Positions 17,687 through 26,636 of a stretch of 64,000 bases of DNA are shown piece by piece. The stretch is from NCBI RefSeq assembly GCF_000424325.1, contig NZ_AUJR01000014.1, forward strand, positions 34,226 to 98,225. Reading direction: 5' to 3'. The notes under the pieces are model-generated. The model saw nothing but the letters and a program-made list of their open reading frames with translations, did no database searches and had not been told where the DNA came from. Source of the stretch: [Clostridium] clostridioforme AGR2157 (GTDB lineage: Bacteria > Bacillota > Clostridia > Lachnospirales > Lachnospiraceae). Each line of letters begins with the position of its first letter. Position 1 is the stretch's first letter. Position numbers and translations under genes: made by a program.

Positions 17687-17984
17687 TTTCATAGCCGTAT
17701 GTTACGTACTCCATCATCTGGTCCGTGGTATCCTCATTTCGTATGAAGCCTTTAAGGATGGCGTGTATCTTGGCTATCCGGCTGTCCTCAGGCTCATTGC
17801 CCCCCAGATCCTCATCCAGCTGGTCGCGCATCTCAAAGAGCGTATCCCTTCGCTCCGGCATCCCCAGCTTCATTGCCCTGGCAATGGTTCCGATGGCACA
17901 GTAGGCTTCTAACGGGGAGGTCATGGGAGCCGGAGGCTCAAAACGGGCTTTGATGTCCAGGGCCATTTTTATGATATAAGACAT
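17676..17984 (-). CDS. Conserved-looking hypothetical protein, 102 residues
   Basis: I do not recognise a family. The protein is soluble, acidic in its second half and probably helical (residues 1-40 contain SPLEAYCAIGTIARAMKLGM; then ERRDTLFEMRDQLDEDLGGNEPEDSRIAKIHAILKGFI). An AAAGAGGTG site precedes the ATG at 17984. The last codons lie in the 16-bp duplication at 17655-17686, so the C-terminus may be altered from the ancestral form. A TATGAT box lies upstream on the minus strand, but no good -35 was found. It is transcribed toward the intron remnant, which seems to have removed its operon partner. Confidence 0.7.
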   Translation of the reverse strand: MSYIIKMALDIKARFEPPAPMTSPLEAYCAIGTIARAMKLGMPERRDTLFEMRDQLDEDLGGNEPEDSRIAKIHAILKGFIRNEDTTDQMMEYVTYGYENER

Positions 17985-18100
17985 GTCTCAACACCTCTTT
18001 TCAAAGATAGGAATATCATACCACAAAAATCCTGCTTTGTCCTCCCTGTTAAGATTTCGTGAAAATCCTCTCGGAACAGACACTGTAATTTAAAACCTAA

Positions 18101-18129
18101 TTGCTGTTAGTTTCAGCTTATGATATGAT
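18101..18129 (+). promoter_or_regulatory. Promoter of the AI-2E-type permease gene
   Basis: TTGCTG (18101-18106), a 17-base spacer and TATGAT (18124-18129), about 60 bases before the start codon at 18188. Confidence 0.6.
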
Positions 18130-18187
18130 ATATGGGTGAATGACTTGCCGAAATGACGGAATACTTTAGACATAGGAGTAAAGATGT

Positions 18188-19435
18188 ATGAAAAACCCAA
18201 GATTTAAAAATTATATATACTGGGGAACCACTGCGTTATCCGTGGTTGCCTGCAGCGTTGCCTTTGGATTTTTCCTGTCCCGGTTCGAAATCGTATCAAG
18301 GGCCGTGGGAAAAATCGTGTCCATACTGATGCCCATTATTTACGGGGCGGTGCTGGCCTATCTGATGCTTCCCATCTATAACAAGACCAGGGCCTATACC
18401 GCAGAAAAACTGAAACGCTGTATTAAGGACGGACACACGGCAGACAGCCTGGCAAAGGCGGCCGGGACACTGGTGAGCCTGCTGCTGCTCATTGCCATTG
18501 TCTGCGGATTGTTCTGGATGGTGATTCCGCAGATTTATACCAGTATCATCGGCCTCCAGGAGAGCCTGGGGGAGAATATCAATAACCTGAGCCTCTGGCT
18601 CATGAAGATGTTTGAGGACAATCCCACCATTGAACAGACTATCATGCCATTTTATGAGCAGGCGGCCACGGAGTTCCAGAACTGGCTGACCACGGACCTG
18701 GTGCCCAATATGTCTAAAATCATCGGTGAGCTTTCCACCGGCCTCTTAAGCGTGGTTACCGTTGTCAAGAACATACTGATTGGCGTCATCGTCATGGTAT
18801 ATTTTCTCAATATTAAGGACACCCTGTCCGCCCAGAGCAAGAAGATAGTCTACAGCCTGCTAAAGCTTAAGGACGCCAACCGGCTGGTGAGCGAGGTGCG
18901 TTTTGCCCACTCCGTATTCGGAGGTTTTATAACCGGAAAGCTGTTGGATTCTCTGATTATTGGTATCATGTGCTTTTTTGCCATGCAGTTTTTAAAGATG
19001 CCTTATGTGCTTTTGGTCAGCGTGATTATCGGAGTGACCAACGTGATTCCCTTTTTCGGCCCCTTTATCGGAGCCGTGCCCAGCGCATTTCTCATCCTGC
19101 TGGTAAGCCCTATGAAATGCATGTATTTCCTTATCTTCATCCTGGTGCTCCAGCAGTTTGACGGCAATATCCTGGGACCTAAAATCCTGGGGGATTCCAC
19201 GGGACTTCCCAGCTTCTGGGTACTGTTTTCCATCCTGCTGTTCGGCGGCCTGTTCGGATTTGTGGGAATGATTATTGCGGTGCCCTTGTTTGCGGTCATT
19301 TACAGACTGACTGCCACCTATGTGAGCGGCGCGCTGAGGAAGAAGGATTTATCTGCCAGGACAGAGGATTATCTGAGCCTGGATTATATTGATGAAGAAA
19401 ATAAGCATTATGTTGACAGGGACAGGGAGGAGTAA
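18188..19435 (+). CDS. AI-2E family (YdiK/PerM-like, UPF0118) transporter
   Basis: A 415-residue membrane protein with about eight hydrophobic segments in the order usual for the family: two N-terminal helices, a long amphipathic middle region (about residues 115-190), then a C-terminal bundle with the conserved stretches GVTNVIPFFGPFIG and DGNILGPKILGDSTGLPSFWVL. Family members export the quorum signal AI-2 or exchange sodium and protons; which applies is unknown. An AGGAG site precedes the ATG. It is followed by the fructose bisphosphatase gene 32 bases later. Confidence 0.92.
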   Translation: MKNPRFKNYIYWGTTALSVVACSVAFGFFLSRFEIVSRAVGKIVSILMPIIYGAVLAYLMLPIYNKTRAYTAEKLKRCIKDGHTADSLAKAAGTLVSLLLLIAIVCGLFWMVIPQIYTSIIGLQESLGENINNLSLWLMKMFEDNPTIEQTIMPFYEQAATEFQNWLTTDLVPNMSKIIGELSTGLLSVVTVVKNILIGVIVMVYFLNIKDTLSAQSKKIVYSLLKLKDANRLVSEVRFAHSVFGGFITGKLLDSLIIGIMCFFAMQFLKMPYVLLVSVIIGVTNVIPFFGPFIGAVPSAFLILLVSPMKCMYFLIFILVLQQFDGNILGPKILGDSTGLPSFWVLFSILLFGGLFGFVGMIIAVPLFAVIYRLTATYVSGALRKKDLSARTEDYLSLDYIDEENKHYVDRDREE

Positions 19436-19467
19436 AAACAACATATAAGCATTGAGGGAGGAAAGCA

Positions 19468-21429
19468 ATGAGTGATATGCAGACAAGGTATCTGGAACGG
19501 CTTGCGGAATTATATCCAACCATAGCAGCCGCTTCCACAGAGGTGATTAATCTGGAGGCAATCCTGAACCTGCCCAAGGGGACGGAACATTTCCTCACGG
19601 ATATCCACGGTGAGTACGAGGCGTTTTCCCATGTGCTGCGAAACGGTTCGGGGGCTGTGCGGCGCAAGGTAAACGACGTGTTCGGCAACACCCTGAGCAG
19701 CCAGGACAAGCAGACTCTGGCCACCCTGATTTATTATCCCAGGGAGAAGATGGCCCAGATACTGGAACATGTAAAGAACAAGGAGGACTGGTACAAGATT
19801 ACCCTGTACCGCCTTATCGAGGTGAGCAAGCGCGCTGCCAGCAAATACACCAGGTCCAAGGTGCGAAAGGCCCTGCCCCAGGAGTTTGCCTATGTGATTG
19901 AGGAGCTGATTACGGAAAAGGTGGATGTGAGGGACAAGGAGTCTTATTACAATGCCATCATACAGACCATTATCCGTGTAGGAAGGGCAGGGGAGTTCAT
20001 CGTGGCTCTCTGTGAACTGATTCAGCGCCTTATTGTGGACCATTTACATATACTGGGGGATATATATGACAGGGGTCCGGGGCCCCACATGATTATGGAC
20101 AAGCTGATGACCTATCATTCCCTGGATATCCAGTGGGGGAACCATGATGTGCTGTGGATGGGTGCGGCTGCCGGTCAGAAGGGATGTATTGCAAATGTAA
20201 TCCGCATCTGTGCCAGATATGGCAATCTGGATATCCTGGAGGACGGTTACGGCATTAATCTGCTGCCTCTGGCAACCTTTGCTCTGGACACCTATGGAAG
20301 CGATCCATGCGCCTGCTTTCAGCTTAAGGGGGCCAACGCATGCAGCCCCAGTGAGACGGAACTGAATATCAGGATGCACAAGGCCATATCCATTATCCAG
20401 TTCAAGGTGGAGGGCCAAATCATAAAGGAACATCAGGAATTCTGCCTGGATGGCCGGAATCTGCTGCACCGCATTAATTTGGACAGGGGGACCATACTGC
20501 TGGAAGGCGGCGAGCGGGAGATGCTGGACAGCCATTTTCCCACCATTGACCCGGCAGACCCTTACAGGCTTACAGCGGAGGAGAACGCTATCATGGAACG
20601 CCTTGCGGCCGCGTTTCAGAATTGTGAAAAGCTTCAGCAGCATATGCGCTTCCTGCTGGCAAAGGGGAGCCTTTACAAGGTATATAACGGAAACCTTCTG
20701 TATCATGGCTGTATCCCCTTAAACAGGGACGGCAGCTTTAAAGAGGTGGACATATACGGACAGAAATATAAGGGAAAAAGCCTCTATGAGTGCCTGGACG
20801 GTTATGTGAGAAAGGCGTTCATGGCAGTGGACCCGGTGGAGCGGGCAAGGGGCAGGGATATATGCTGGTATATCTGGCTTCATCAGGATTCGCCTTTGTT
20901 CGGCAAGGATAAGATGGCTACCTTTGAGCGCTATTTTCTGGCGGACAAGGAGACACACAGGGAGGAAAAGAATCCGTATTACTGCATGCTGGAGGATGAG
21001 GATACGGTGGGCCGCATCCTGGAGGAATTCGGCCTGTCTCCCCAGGAGGGCCATATTGTCAACGGCCATGTGCCGGTCAAGTCCAAGAACGGGGAGAATC
21101 CTGTAAAATGCGGCGGAAAGGTGCTGGTTATTGACGGCGGCTTTTCCAGGGCCTACCAGAAAGAGACGGGAATCGCAGGATATACACTGATCTATAATTC
21201 CTACGGGCTGATTTTGGCGGCCCACGAGCCCTTTGAGTCCACGGAGGCCGCAATTGAGAAGGAGAGCGACATACACTCGGAGAGCACCATTGTAAAACGT
21301 GTGTCCAGCCGGAAGCTGGTGGGAGACACGGATGTGGGCAAACAGCTTAAGACAAAGATTAAAGACCTTGAAATGCTTTTGGAGGCCTATCATACAGGCG
21401 CGATTGTGGAGCGTTTTCCTGTGAGATAG
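19468..21429 (+). CDS. fbp: Fructose-1,6-bisphosphatase, class III
   Basis: A 653-residue metallophosphatase that removes the 1-phosphate of fructose 1,6-bisphosphate, the committed step of gluconeogenesis. The class III fold is shown by the length and the calcineurin-type metal motifs: DIHGEYEAF near residue 48, GDIYDRGPGPH near 195, GNHDVLWMG near 225, and NGHVPVK with the late His/Asp. The GAGGGAGG site before the ATG is strong. Class III enzymes are typical of Firmicutes. A terminator follows at 21475-21513. It could share a transcript with the upstream permease gene. Confidence 0.96.
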   Translation: MSDMQTRYLERLAELYPTIAAASTEVINLEAILNLPKGTEHFLTDIHGEYEAFSHVLRNGSGAVRRKVNDVFGNTLSSQDKQTLATLIYYPREKMAQILEHVKNKEDWYKITLYRLIEVSKRAASKYTRSKVRKALPQEFAYVIEELITEKVDVRDKESYYNAIIQTIIRVGRAGEFIVALCELIQRLIVDHLHILGDIYDRGPGPHMIMDKLMTYHSLDIQWGNHDVLWMGAAAGQKGCIANVIRICARYGNLDILEDGYGINLLPLATFALDTYGSDPCACFQLKGANACSPSETELNIRMHKAISIIQFKVEGQIIKEHQEFCLDGRNLLHRINLDRGTILLEGGEREMLDSHFPTIDPADPYRLTAEENAIMERLAAAFQNCEKLQQHMRFLLAKGSLYKVYNGNLLYHGCIPLNRDGSFKEVDIYGQKYKGKSLYECLDGYVRKAFMAVDPVERARGRDICWYIWLHQDSPLFGKDKMATFERYFLADKETHREEKNPYYCMLEDEDTVGRILEEFGLSPQEGHIVNGHVPVKSKNGENPVKCGGKVLVIDGGFSRAYQKETGIAGYTLIYNSYGLILAAHEPFESTEAAIEKESDIHSESTIVKRVSSRKLVGDTDVGKQLKTKIKDLEMLLEAYHTGAIVERFPVR

Positions 21430-21474
21430 GGGGATACGGTCCGAAGATAAGGCAGGAAAGGTCTGGCATATAAG

Positions 21475-21513
21475 GGGCCGCATTGTGCATAAGGACAGTG
21501 CGGTCCTGCTTTT
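21475..21513 (+). terminator. Terminator after fbp
   Basis: Twelve-base arms at 21475-21486 and 21495-21506 (two G-U pairs), then TGCTTTT. Confidence 0.7.
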
Positions 21514-21555
21514 GTGAAAATGGTACAATTTTTAGATTGTAACTGCCACAACAAG

Positions 21556-21584
21556 TTGACTTTGACATATCTTTGTGATATAGT
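21556..21584 (+). promoter_or_regulatory. Promoter of the amino-acid ABC operon
   Basis: TTGACT (21556-21561), 17-base spacer, TATAGT (21579-21584). The untranslated leader to the ATG at 21679 is about 90 bases. Confidence 0.72.
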
Positions 21585-21678
21585 AGTTAAAATGATGCAG
21601 GCGCATCACAGGTCAAGGGAGACAGGATGTATTAAAGTCACCCTTATTTTATTTAGAACAGTAGAGGAGGAAGTAATT

Positions 21679-22527
21679 ATGAAGAAATTTATGGCGTTAT
21701 CCATGGCTGCCATCATGGCATTCACTGTGGCGGGATGCGGCTCCAAGCCGGCGGAGACTACAGCAGCCGGCACAACGGCAGCAGAGACTGCGGCAAAAGC
21801 AGATACCACGGCGGCTGACACAGCAGCTGACGGGGAGACCAGCGCGGCTGCCTCAGGCAAGAAGTACATCATCAACACAGACACTACCTTTGCCCCCTTT
21901 GAGTTTGAGAATGAGAAGGGAGAGCTGGTAGGTATTGACCTGGATATCTTACAGGCAATTGCCCAGGACCAGGGCTTTGAATATGAGGTTGTTCCGGTGG
22001 GATTCTCCGCGGCAGTGACTGCCCTGGAGGCCGGTGAGTGCGACGGCGTGATTGCAGGCATGTCCATCACGGATGAGAGGGTGCAGAAATATGACTTCTC
22101 AGAGCCCTACTATGATTCCGGCGTAGGCATGGCTGTCCTGGCTGATTCCGATATCACCTCCTATGACCAGTTAAAGGACCAGAAGGTGGCTGCCAAGATT
22201 GGTACAGAGGGCTGCACCTTTGCGGAGTCCATTGCGGAGCAGTATGGTTTTGAGGTAACACAGTACGAGAGCTCATCTGATATGTATCAGGCCGTTCTGG
22301 CAGGAGAGGCAGTTGCCTGCTTTGAGGATTATCCTGTTATCGGCTATGAGATCTCCAGGGGACTGGGCCTCACACTTCCCACACCCATGGAGAAGGGTTC
22401 CTCCTATGGTTTCGCAACCTTAAAGGGCGCTAATCCGGAGCTGGTGGAGATGTTCAACAAGGGACTGGAGAACATCAAGGCAAGCGGCAGATACGATGAG
22501 ATATTGAATACTTACATTGCAAAATAA
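21679..22527 (+). CDS. Polar amino-acid ABC transporter substrate-binding lipoprotein
   Basis: A 282-residue lipoprotein binding component. The frame is open to 21514, but the start at 21679 follows GAGGAGG and gives a proper leader ending in the lipobox VAGC. A 45-residue Ala/Thr linker precedes the SBP_bac_3 domain, which begins YIINTDTTFAPFEFENEKGELVGIDLDIL, a standard opening for Gln/Glu/Arg/His/Cys binders. The central DGVIAGMSITDERVQKYDFSEPYY block is the family signature. It heads an operon with a permease and ATPase; a hairpin-rich 265-base gap separates it from the permease. The exact amino acid is unknown. Confidence 0.94.
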   Translation: MKKFMALSMAAIMAFTVAGCGSKPAETTAAGTTAAETAAKADTTAADTAADGETSAAASGKKYIINTDTTFAPFEFENEKGELVGIDLDILQAIAQDQGFEYEVVPVGFSAAVTALEAGECDGVIAGMSITDERVQKYDFSEPYYDSGVGMAVLADSDITSYDQLKDQKVAAKIGTEGCTFAESIAEQYGFEVTQYESSSDMYQAVLAGEAVACFEDYPVIGYEISRGLGLTLPTPMEKGSSYGFATLKGANPELVEMFNKGLENIKASGRYDEILNTYIAK

Positions 22528-22564
22528 GGACTGCCGGACAAAACCCCAGGCAGTGCTGCCAGAC

Positions 22565-22713
22565 GCCGGTTCCTGCTGAATGCAGGGCCGGCGCCTCAAT
22601 GCCGGTGCTTTTACATACGGCGTTAATGCCGTCTTTTCAATGCCGGCGGGTTATGGATGAATTTAAAGCAATTACACTAAGGCCATAGCGGTTTTGCTTA
22701 AGTGCTTTAAATT
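22565..22713 (+). other. Hairpin-rich intercistronic region of the amino-acid ABC operon
   Basis: The gap between binding-protein and permease genes holds an interrupted hairpin at about 22565-22592 (GCCGG..CCTGC / GCAGG.CCGGC), an overlapping GCCGGC/GCCGGT alternative pairing before GCTTTT, and an 11-bp stem AATTTAAAGCA/TGCTTTAAATT closing a larger loop (22660-22713). These could stabilise the binding-protein message or attenuate the rest. No known riboswitch core is recognised. Confidence 0.5.
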
Positions 22714-22792
22714 TGGCTATAACGTTCCATGGGCATGGAAGGATATCCCTGGAATGACGCACGTCAACGAATAATTAGAAAAGGATGATAGT

Positions 22793-23473
22793 ATGCAGAT
22801 TGTAAACATCATAACACAGTATTACCCATCATTTTTTAAGGCTCTGGGAATCACCCTGCAGATGACCGTGATATCTCTGCTCTGCGCCACGGTTCTGGGT
22901 GTTATTTTCGGCCTGTTCAAGGTCTCGGATTTTAAGATATTAAAACTCATTTCCGATGTCTATATTGACATTATACGTGGCACGCCCCTGCTGGTACAGG
23001 TCATGATTATGATGTACGGTGTGGGAAGCGTCCTGAAGCCATATGGTTTCCAGTGGAGCAATATAGGCGGCGCGTTTACGGCGGGCTGCGTGGCCCTGAG
23101 CCTTAACGCTGGTGCCTATATGGCGGAAATTATCCGCGGAGGCATCGAGGCTGTTGACAAGGGCCAGATGGAGGCGGCAAGAAGCCTGGGACTTTCCTAC
23201 GGCAAGGCCATGCGCAAGGTAATCCTGCCCCAGGCATTCAGGACCATGCTGCCCTCCATCATCAACCAGTTCATCATCTCCCTGAAGGACACATCCCTTG
23301 TGTCTGTCATCGGACCCAGGGAGCTGACCCAGAACGGCAAGATTATTGCGGCCAATTCCGCTTCCATGGTTATGCCCATCTGGATCTGCGTGGCCCTGTT
23401 TTATCTGGTAGTCTGCACGATTCTGTCCAGGATTGCCAAGTATGTGGAGAGGAGAGTGTCCTATGGAAAATAA
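22793..23473 (+). CDS. Polar amino-acid ABC transporter permease
   Basis: A 226-residue HisM/GlnP-type permease with about five membrane segments. The EAA loop that contacts the ATPase is seen as [24 protein letters not shown]. The N-terminal [16 protein letters not shown] segment matches the family. An AAAGGATGATAGT leader precedes the ATG. Its last 11 bases overlap the ATPase gene, so the two are co-translated. It probably works as a homodimer with the lipoprotein at 21679 and the ATPase at 23463. Confidence 0.94.
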   Translation: MQIVNIITQYYPSFFKALGITLQMTVISLLCATVLGVIFGLFKVSDFKILKLISDVYIDIIRGTPLLVQVMIMMYGVGSVLKPYGFQWSNIGGAFTAGCVALSLNAGAYMAEIIRGGIEAVDKGQMEAARSLGLSYGKAMRKVILPQAFRTMLPSIINQFIISLKDTSLVSVIGPRELTQNGKIIAANSASMVMPIWICVALFYLVVCTILSRIAKYVERRVSYGK

Positions 23474-24194
23474 GATTTCAGTACATAACCTGAAAAAGAA
23501 TTTCGGAAAGCTGGAAGTCCTTAAGGACATCAGTATAGAGATAAGAGAGGGGGAAGTTGTATGTATGATAGGCCCCTCCGGTTCCGGCAAAAGTACGTTT
23601 CTGCGGTGTATGAACCGACTTGAGAAGATTACATCCGGCCATGTGGTGGTGGACGGCCATCCCATATCCGACCCTAACACCAACATTAATAAAGTGCGGG
23701 AAAACATCGGAATGGTGTTCCAGCATTTCAACCTGTTCCCTCATCTCACGGTGAAGGAGAACATTACGTTAGCTCCCACGGAATTAAAGCTTATGGGAAA
23801 AGAGGAAGCCGGCAGGAAGGCCCTTGAGCTGCTGGCCCGCGTGGGGCTGGCGGACAAGGCGGACGCCTATCCGGGACAGCTCTCCGGCGGACAGAAGCAG
23901 AGGGTGGCCATCGCGCGCTCCCTTGCCATGAATCCGGACATTATGCTGTTTGACGAGCCCACATCCGCCCTGGATCCTGAGATGGTAGGAGAGGTGCTGG
24001 AGGTCATGAAGCAGCTGGCAGCCGACGGCATGACCATGGTGGTGGTTACCCATGAGATGGGATTTGCCAGGGAGGTGGCGGACCGGGTGGTGTTCATGGA
24101 TGACGGCTACATTGTAGAGGAAGGGACCCCGGATGAAGTGTTTGGAAATCCCAGGGAGGAACGGACCAGGAGCTTTCTGGATAAGGTGCTGTAA
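23463..24194 (+). CDS. Polar amino-acid ABC transporter ATPase (GlnQ-like)
   Basis: A 243-residue single-domain ABC ATPase. The start at 23463 ([15 protein letters not shown]) follows GGAGAGGAGAG and overlaps the permease stop; the open frame to 23433 is internal to the permease. Walker A is GPSGSGKST, the Q-loop lies in [14 protein letters not shown], the signature is LSGGQKQR, Walker [14 protein letters not shown], and the switch histidine is in VVTHEMGFA. All are typical of the GlnQ/HisP class for polar amino acids. A terminator follows at 24257. Confidence 0.95.
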   Translation: MENKISVHNLKKNFGKLEVLKDISIEIREGEVVCMIGPSGSGKSTFLRCMNRLEKITSGHVVVDGHPISDPNTNINKVRENIGMVFQHFNLFPHLTVKENITLAPTELKLMGKEEAGRKALELLARVGLADKADAYPGQLSGGQKQRVAIARSLAMNPDIMLFDEPTSALDPEMVGEVLEVMKQLAADGMTMVVVTHEMGFAREVADRVVFMDDGYIVEEGTPDEVFGNPREERTRSFLDKVL

Positions 24195-24256
24195 AGAGCC
24201 GGATTTCTTGAGGGATAAGAATAGAAAAAGCAAAAAATGAGAAGAAGGATTATAAT

Positions 24257-24305
24257 AATAACAGGCCACCCAGTCACAGCGGACCGGGCGGCCTGTTATT
24301 GTTTT
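24257..24305 (+). terminator. Terminator of the amino-acid ABC operon
   Basis: Eleven-bp perfect outer stem AATAACAGGCC/GGCCTGTTATT with inner CCC/GGG pairing, followed by GTTTTG. The 24195-24698 gap holds this, the tRNA-Gly unit on the other strand and the parE promoter. Confidence 0.82.
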
Positions 24306-24350
24306 GGGGAAAGAAAAAAGCAGAAGATAAAAACACATATTCAGGACAAC

Positions 24351-24375
24351 AAAAAAGCCCTGCACACGCAAGGCC
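24351..24375 (-). terminator. Terminator of tRNA-Gly (minus strand)
   Basis: Minus-strand stem GCCTTGC/GCAGGGC (one G-U pair), 4-base loop, then TTTTTT. Confidence 0.72.
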
Positions 24376-24380
24376 TTAAG

Positions 24381-24451
24381 AGCAGATGACGGGAATCGAA
24401 CCCGCCTCCCCAGCTTGGGAAGCTGGTGTTCTACCGATGAACTACATCTGC
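24381..24451 (-). tRNA. tRNA-Gly (anticodon CCC)
   Basis: On the minus strand: acceptor GCAGATG/CATCTGC, anticodon stem CCAGC/GCTGG with loop TTCCCAA, T-loop TTCGATT. It is a solitary tRNA with its own terminator; the CCA end is not encoded. Confidence 0.95.
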
Positions 24452-24615
24452 ACAACACTGATATTATATCATGTATTTTGGAAAATTCAAGTGTATTTTC
24501 TTATTTTTGTAAAATTCCATAATAATTTCTATGTATTTCCATGAATTGGGTCCGGGTATTATCCCGAAAACAGAAGGGAATCCGCATGCATACGGGAATT
24601 TCTCATGGCCGGAAC

Positions 24616-24644
24616 TTGCCAAAACAATTTAAATATGGTTTAAT
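24616..24644 (+). promoter_or_regulatory. Probable promoter of parE-parC
   Basis: TTGCCA (24616-24621), 17-base spacer, TTTAAT (24639-24644), 55 bases before the start codon. Confidence 0.5.
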
Positions 24645-24698
24645 ACTATAAGACGAAACATATGTACGCATCTGTACATGGCAATATGGAGGAATAGA

Positions 24699-26618
24699 AT
24701 GGCAAAGGAACAATATAACGCGGACAGTATTACGGTGCTGGAAGGATTGGAGGCGGTCCGTAAGCGTCCTGGTATGTATATAGGAGGTGTGGGCTCCAAG
24801 GGGTTAAACCATCTGATTTATGAAATCATTGATAATGCGGTGGATGAGCACCTGGCCGGATTCTGCAGCAGTGTGTGGGTGACATTGGAAGCCGACGGTT
24901 CCTGTACGGTCCGTGATAACGGACGCGGTATTCCGGTCGGGCTTCACAAAAAGGGCATATCAGCCGCAAGAATCGTACTGTCCACCCTTCATGCAGGCGG
25001 TAAATTCGATAACGACGCTTATAAGACCAGCGGAGGACTTCACGGTGTGGGTTCCTCCGTAGTTAATGCCCTGTCGGCCCATATGGACCTTAAGGTTTAC
25101 AGGGACGGCTTCATCTATCACGATGAATATGAAAAGGGGCGTCCTGTCATCAAGCTGGAGAACGGACTTCTCCCTGTGATTGGAAAGACGCGGGAGACCG
25201 GTACCTGTATCAATTTCCTGCCTGACGGCGATATATTTGAGAAAACCCGCTTCAAAGCGGAATGGCTCAAGAGCCGCCTGCACGAGACTGCATACTTAAA
25301 TCCCAATCTGACCCTTTATTATGAGAACAAGCGGCCCGGAGAGGGGGAGAAGGTGGCCTTCCATGAGCCGGAGGGCATTGTTGCCTATGTGCGGGAGCTG
25401 AACTCCGGCAAGACGCCGGTACACGACCCCATTTACTTTAAAGGGACCGTGGACAAGGTGGAGGTGGAGGCCGCCATCCAGTTCGTGGATACATTTGAGG
25501 AGAACATACTGGGCTTCTGCAACAACATCTTTACCCAGGAGGGCGGCACCCATCTGGCTGGCTTCAAGACCAAATTCACGGCGCTGATTAACAGCTATGC
25601 CAGGGAAATCGGCATTTTAAAGGATAAGGACACCAACTTTACGGGAGCCGATACCAGGAACGGCATGACGGCCGTTATCGCGGTAAAGCATCCCGACCCC
25701 ATCTTTGAGGGACAGACAAAGACAAAGCTGGCCAGCGCCGACGCTACCAAGGCCGTTTTCACGGTGACAGGGGACGAGCTGCAGCTTTACTTTGACCGCA
25801 ATGTGGAGGTGTTAAAGGGAGTCATTGGCTGTGCGGAAAAATCAGCCAAGATTCGCCGGGCCGAGGAAAAGGCCAAGACCAACATGCTGACCAAGTCCAA
25901 ATTTTCCTTTGACAGCAACGGTAAGCTGGCAAACTGCGAGAGCCGGGATGCCTCCAGGTGTGAGATATTCATTGTAGAGGGGGATTCCGCCGGCGGCTCT
26001 GCCAAGACTGCCAGGAACCGCCAGTACCAGGCCATCCTGCCCATCAGGGGAAAAATCCTCAACGTTGAGAAGGCGTCCATGGATAAGGTCCTGGCCAATG
26101 CGGAAATCAAGACCATGATCAATACCTTTGGCTGCGGTTTCTCAGAAGGATACGGCAATGACTTTGACATCACCAAGCTGCGCTATGACAAAATCATCCT
26201 GATGACCGATGCCGATGTGGACGGCAGCCACATCGACACCCTGCTTCTCACCTTCCTTTACCGCTTTATGCCGGAACTGATTTATGACGGTCATGTGTAT
26301 ATTGCCATGCCGCCCCTGTTTAAGGTGATCCCTAAGCGGGGGGAGGAACAGTATCTGTACGATGAAAAGGAGCTGGAGCGTTACAGGAAGACCCATACCG
26401 GCGACTTTACGCTGCAGCGCTATAAAGGTCTGGGTGAGATGGACGCGGAACAGCTGTGGGAGACCACTCTGGACCCGGAGCGCCGGGTTCTTAAGCGGGT
26501 GGAGATAGAGGATGCAAGGATGGCTACGGAGATAACAGAGATGCTCATGGGCACCGAGGTGGGACCGCGCCGCCAGTTCATTTATGAGCACGCGGACGAG
26601 GCGGAGATTGACGCATAG
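24699..26618 (+). CDS. parE: DNA topoisomerase IV subunit B (ParE)
   Basis: The ATPase subunit of a type IIA topoisomerase, 639 residues. The start at 24699 (MAKEQYNADSITVLEGLEAVRKRPGMYIG) is six bases after GGAGG; the ATG at 24678 lacks a site. The GHKL ATP site shows IDNAVDEHLAG, DNGRGIP and GGLHGVGSSVVNALS; the TOPRIM domain shows EGDSAGGSAK and DADVDGSHI. It pairs with the A subunit that begins 18 bases later. Topo IV is preferred over a second gyrase because the partner has no GyrA box and keeps ParC-like numbering. The enzyme unlinks daughter chromosomes. Confidence 0.87.
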   Translation: MAKEQYNADSITVLEGLEAVRKRPGMYIGGVGSKGLNHLIYEIIDNAVDEHLAGFCSSVWVTLEADGSCTVRDNGRGIPVGLHKKGISAARIVLSTLHAGGKFDNDAYKTSGGLHGVGSSVVNALSAHMDLKVYRDGFIYHDEYEKGRPVIKLENGLLPVIGKTRETGTCINFLPDGDIFEKTRFKAEWLKSRLHETAYLNPNLTLYYENKRPGEGEKVAFHEPEGIVAYVRELNSGKTPVHDPIYFKGTVDKVEVEAAIQFVDTFEENILGFCNNIFTQEGGTHLAGFKTKFTALINSYAREIGILKDKDTNFTGADTRNGMTAVIAVKHPDPIFEGQTKTKLASADATKAVFTVTGDELQLYFDRNVEVLKGVIGCAEKSAKIRRAEEKAKTNMLTKSKFSFDSNGKLANCESRDASRCEIFIVEGDSAGGSAKTARNRQYQAILPIRGKILNVEKASMDKVLANAEIKTMINTFGCGFSEGYGNDFDITKLRYDKIILMTDADVDGSHIDTLLLTFLYRFMPELIYDGHVYIAMPPLFKVIPKRGEEQYLYDEKELERYRKTHTGDFTLQRYKGLGEMDAEQLWETTLDPERRVLKRVEIEDARMATEITEMLMGTEVGPRRQFIYEHADEAEIDA

Positions 26619-26636
26619 ACAGGAGACAATTAGAAC

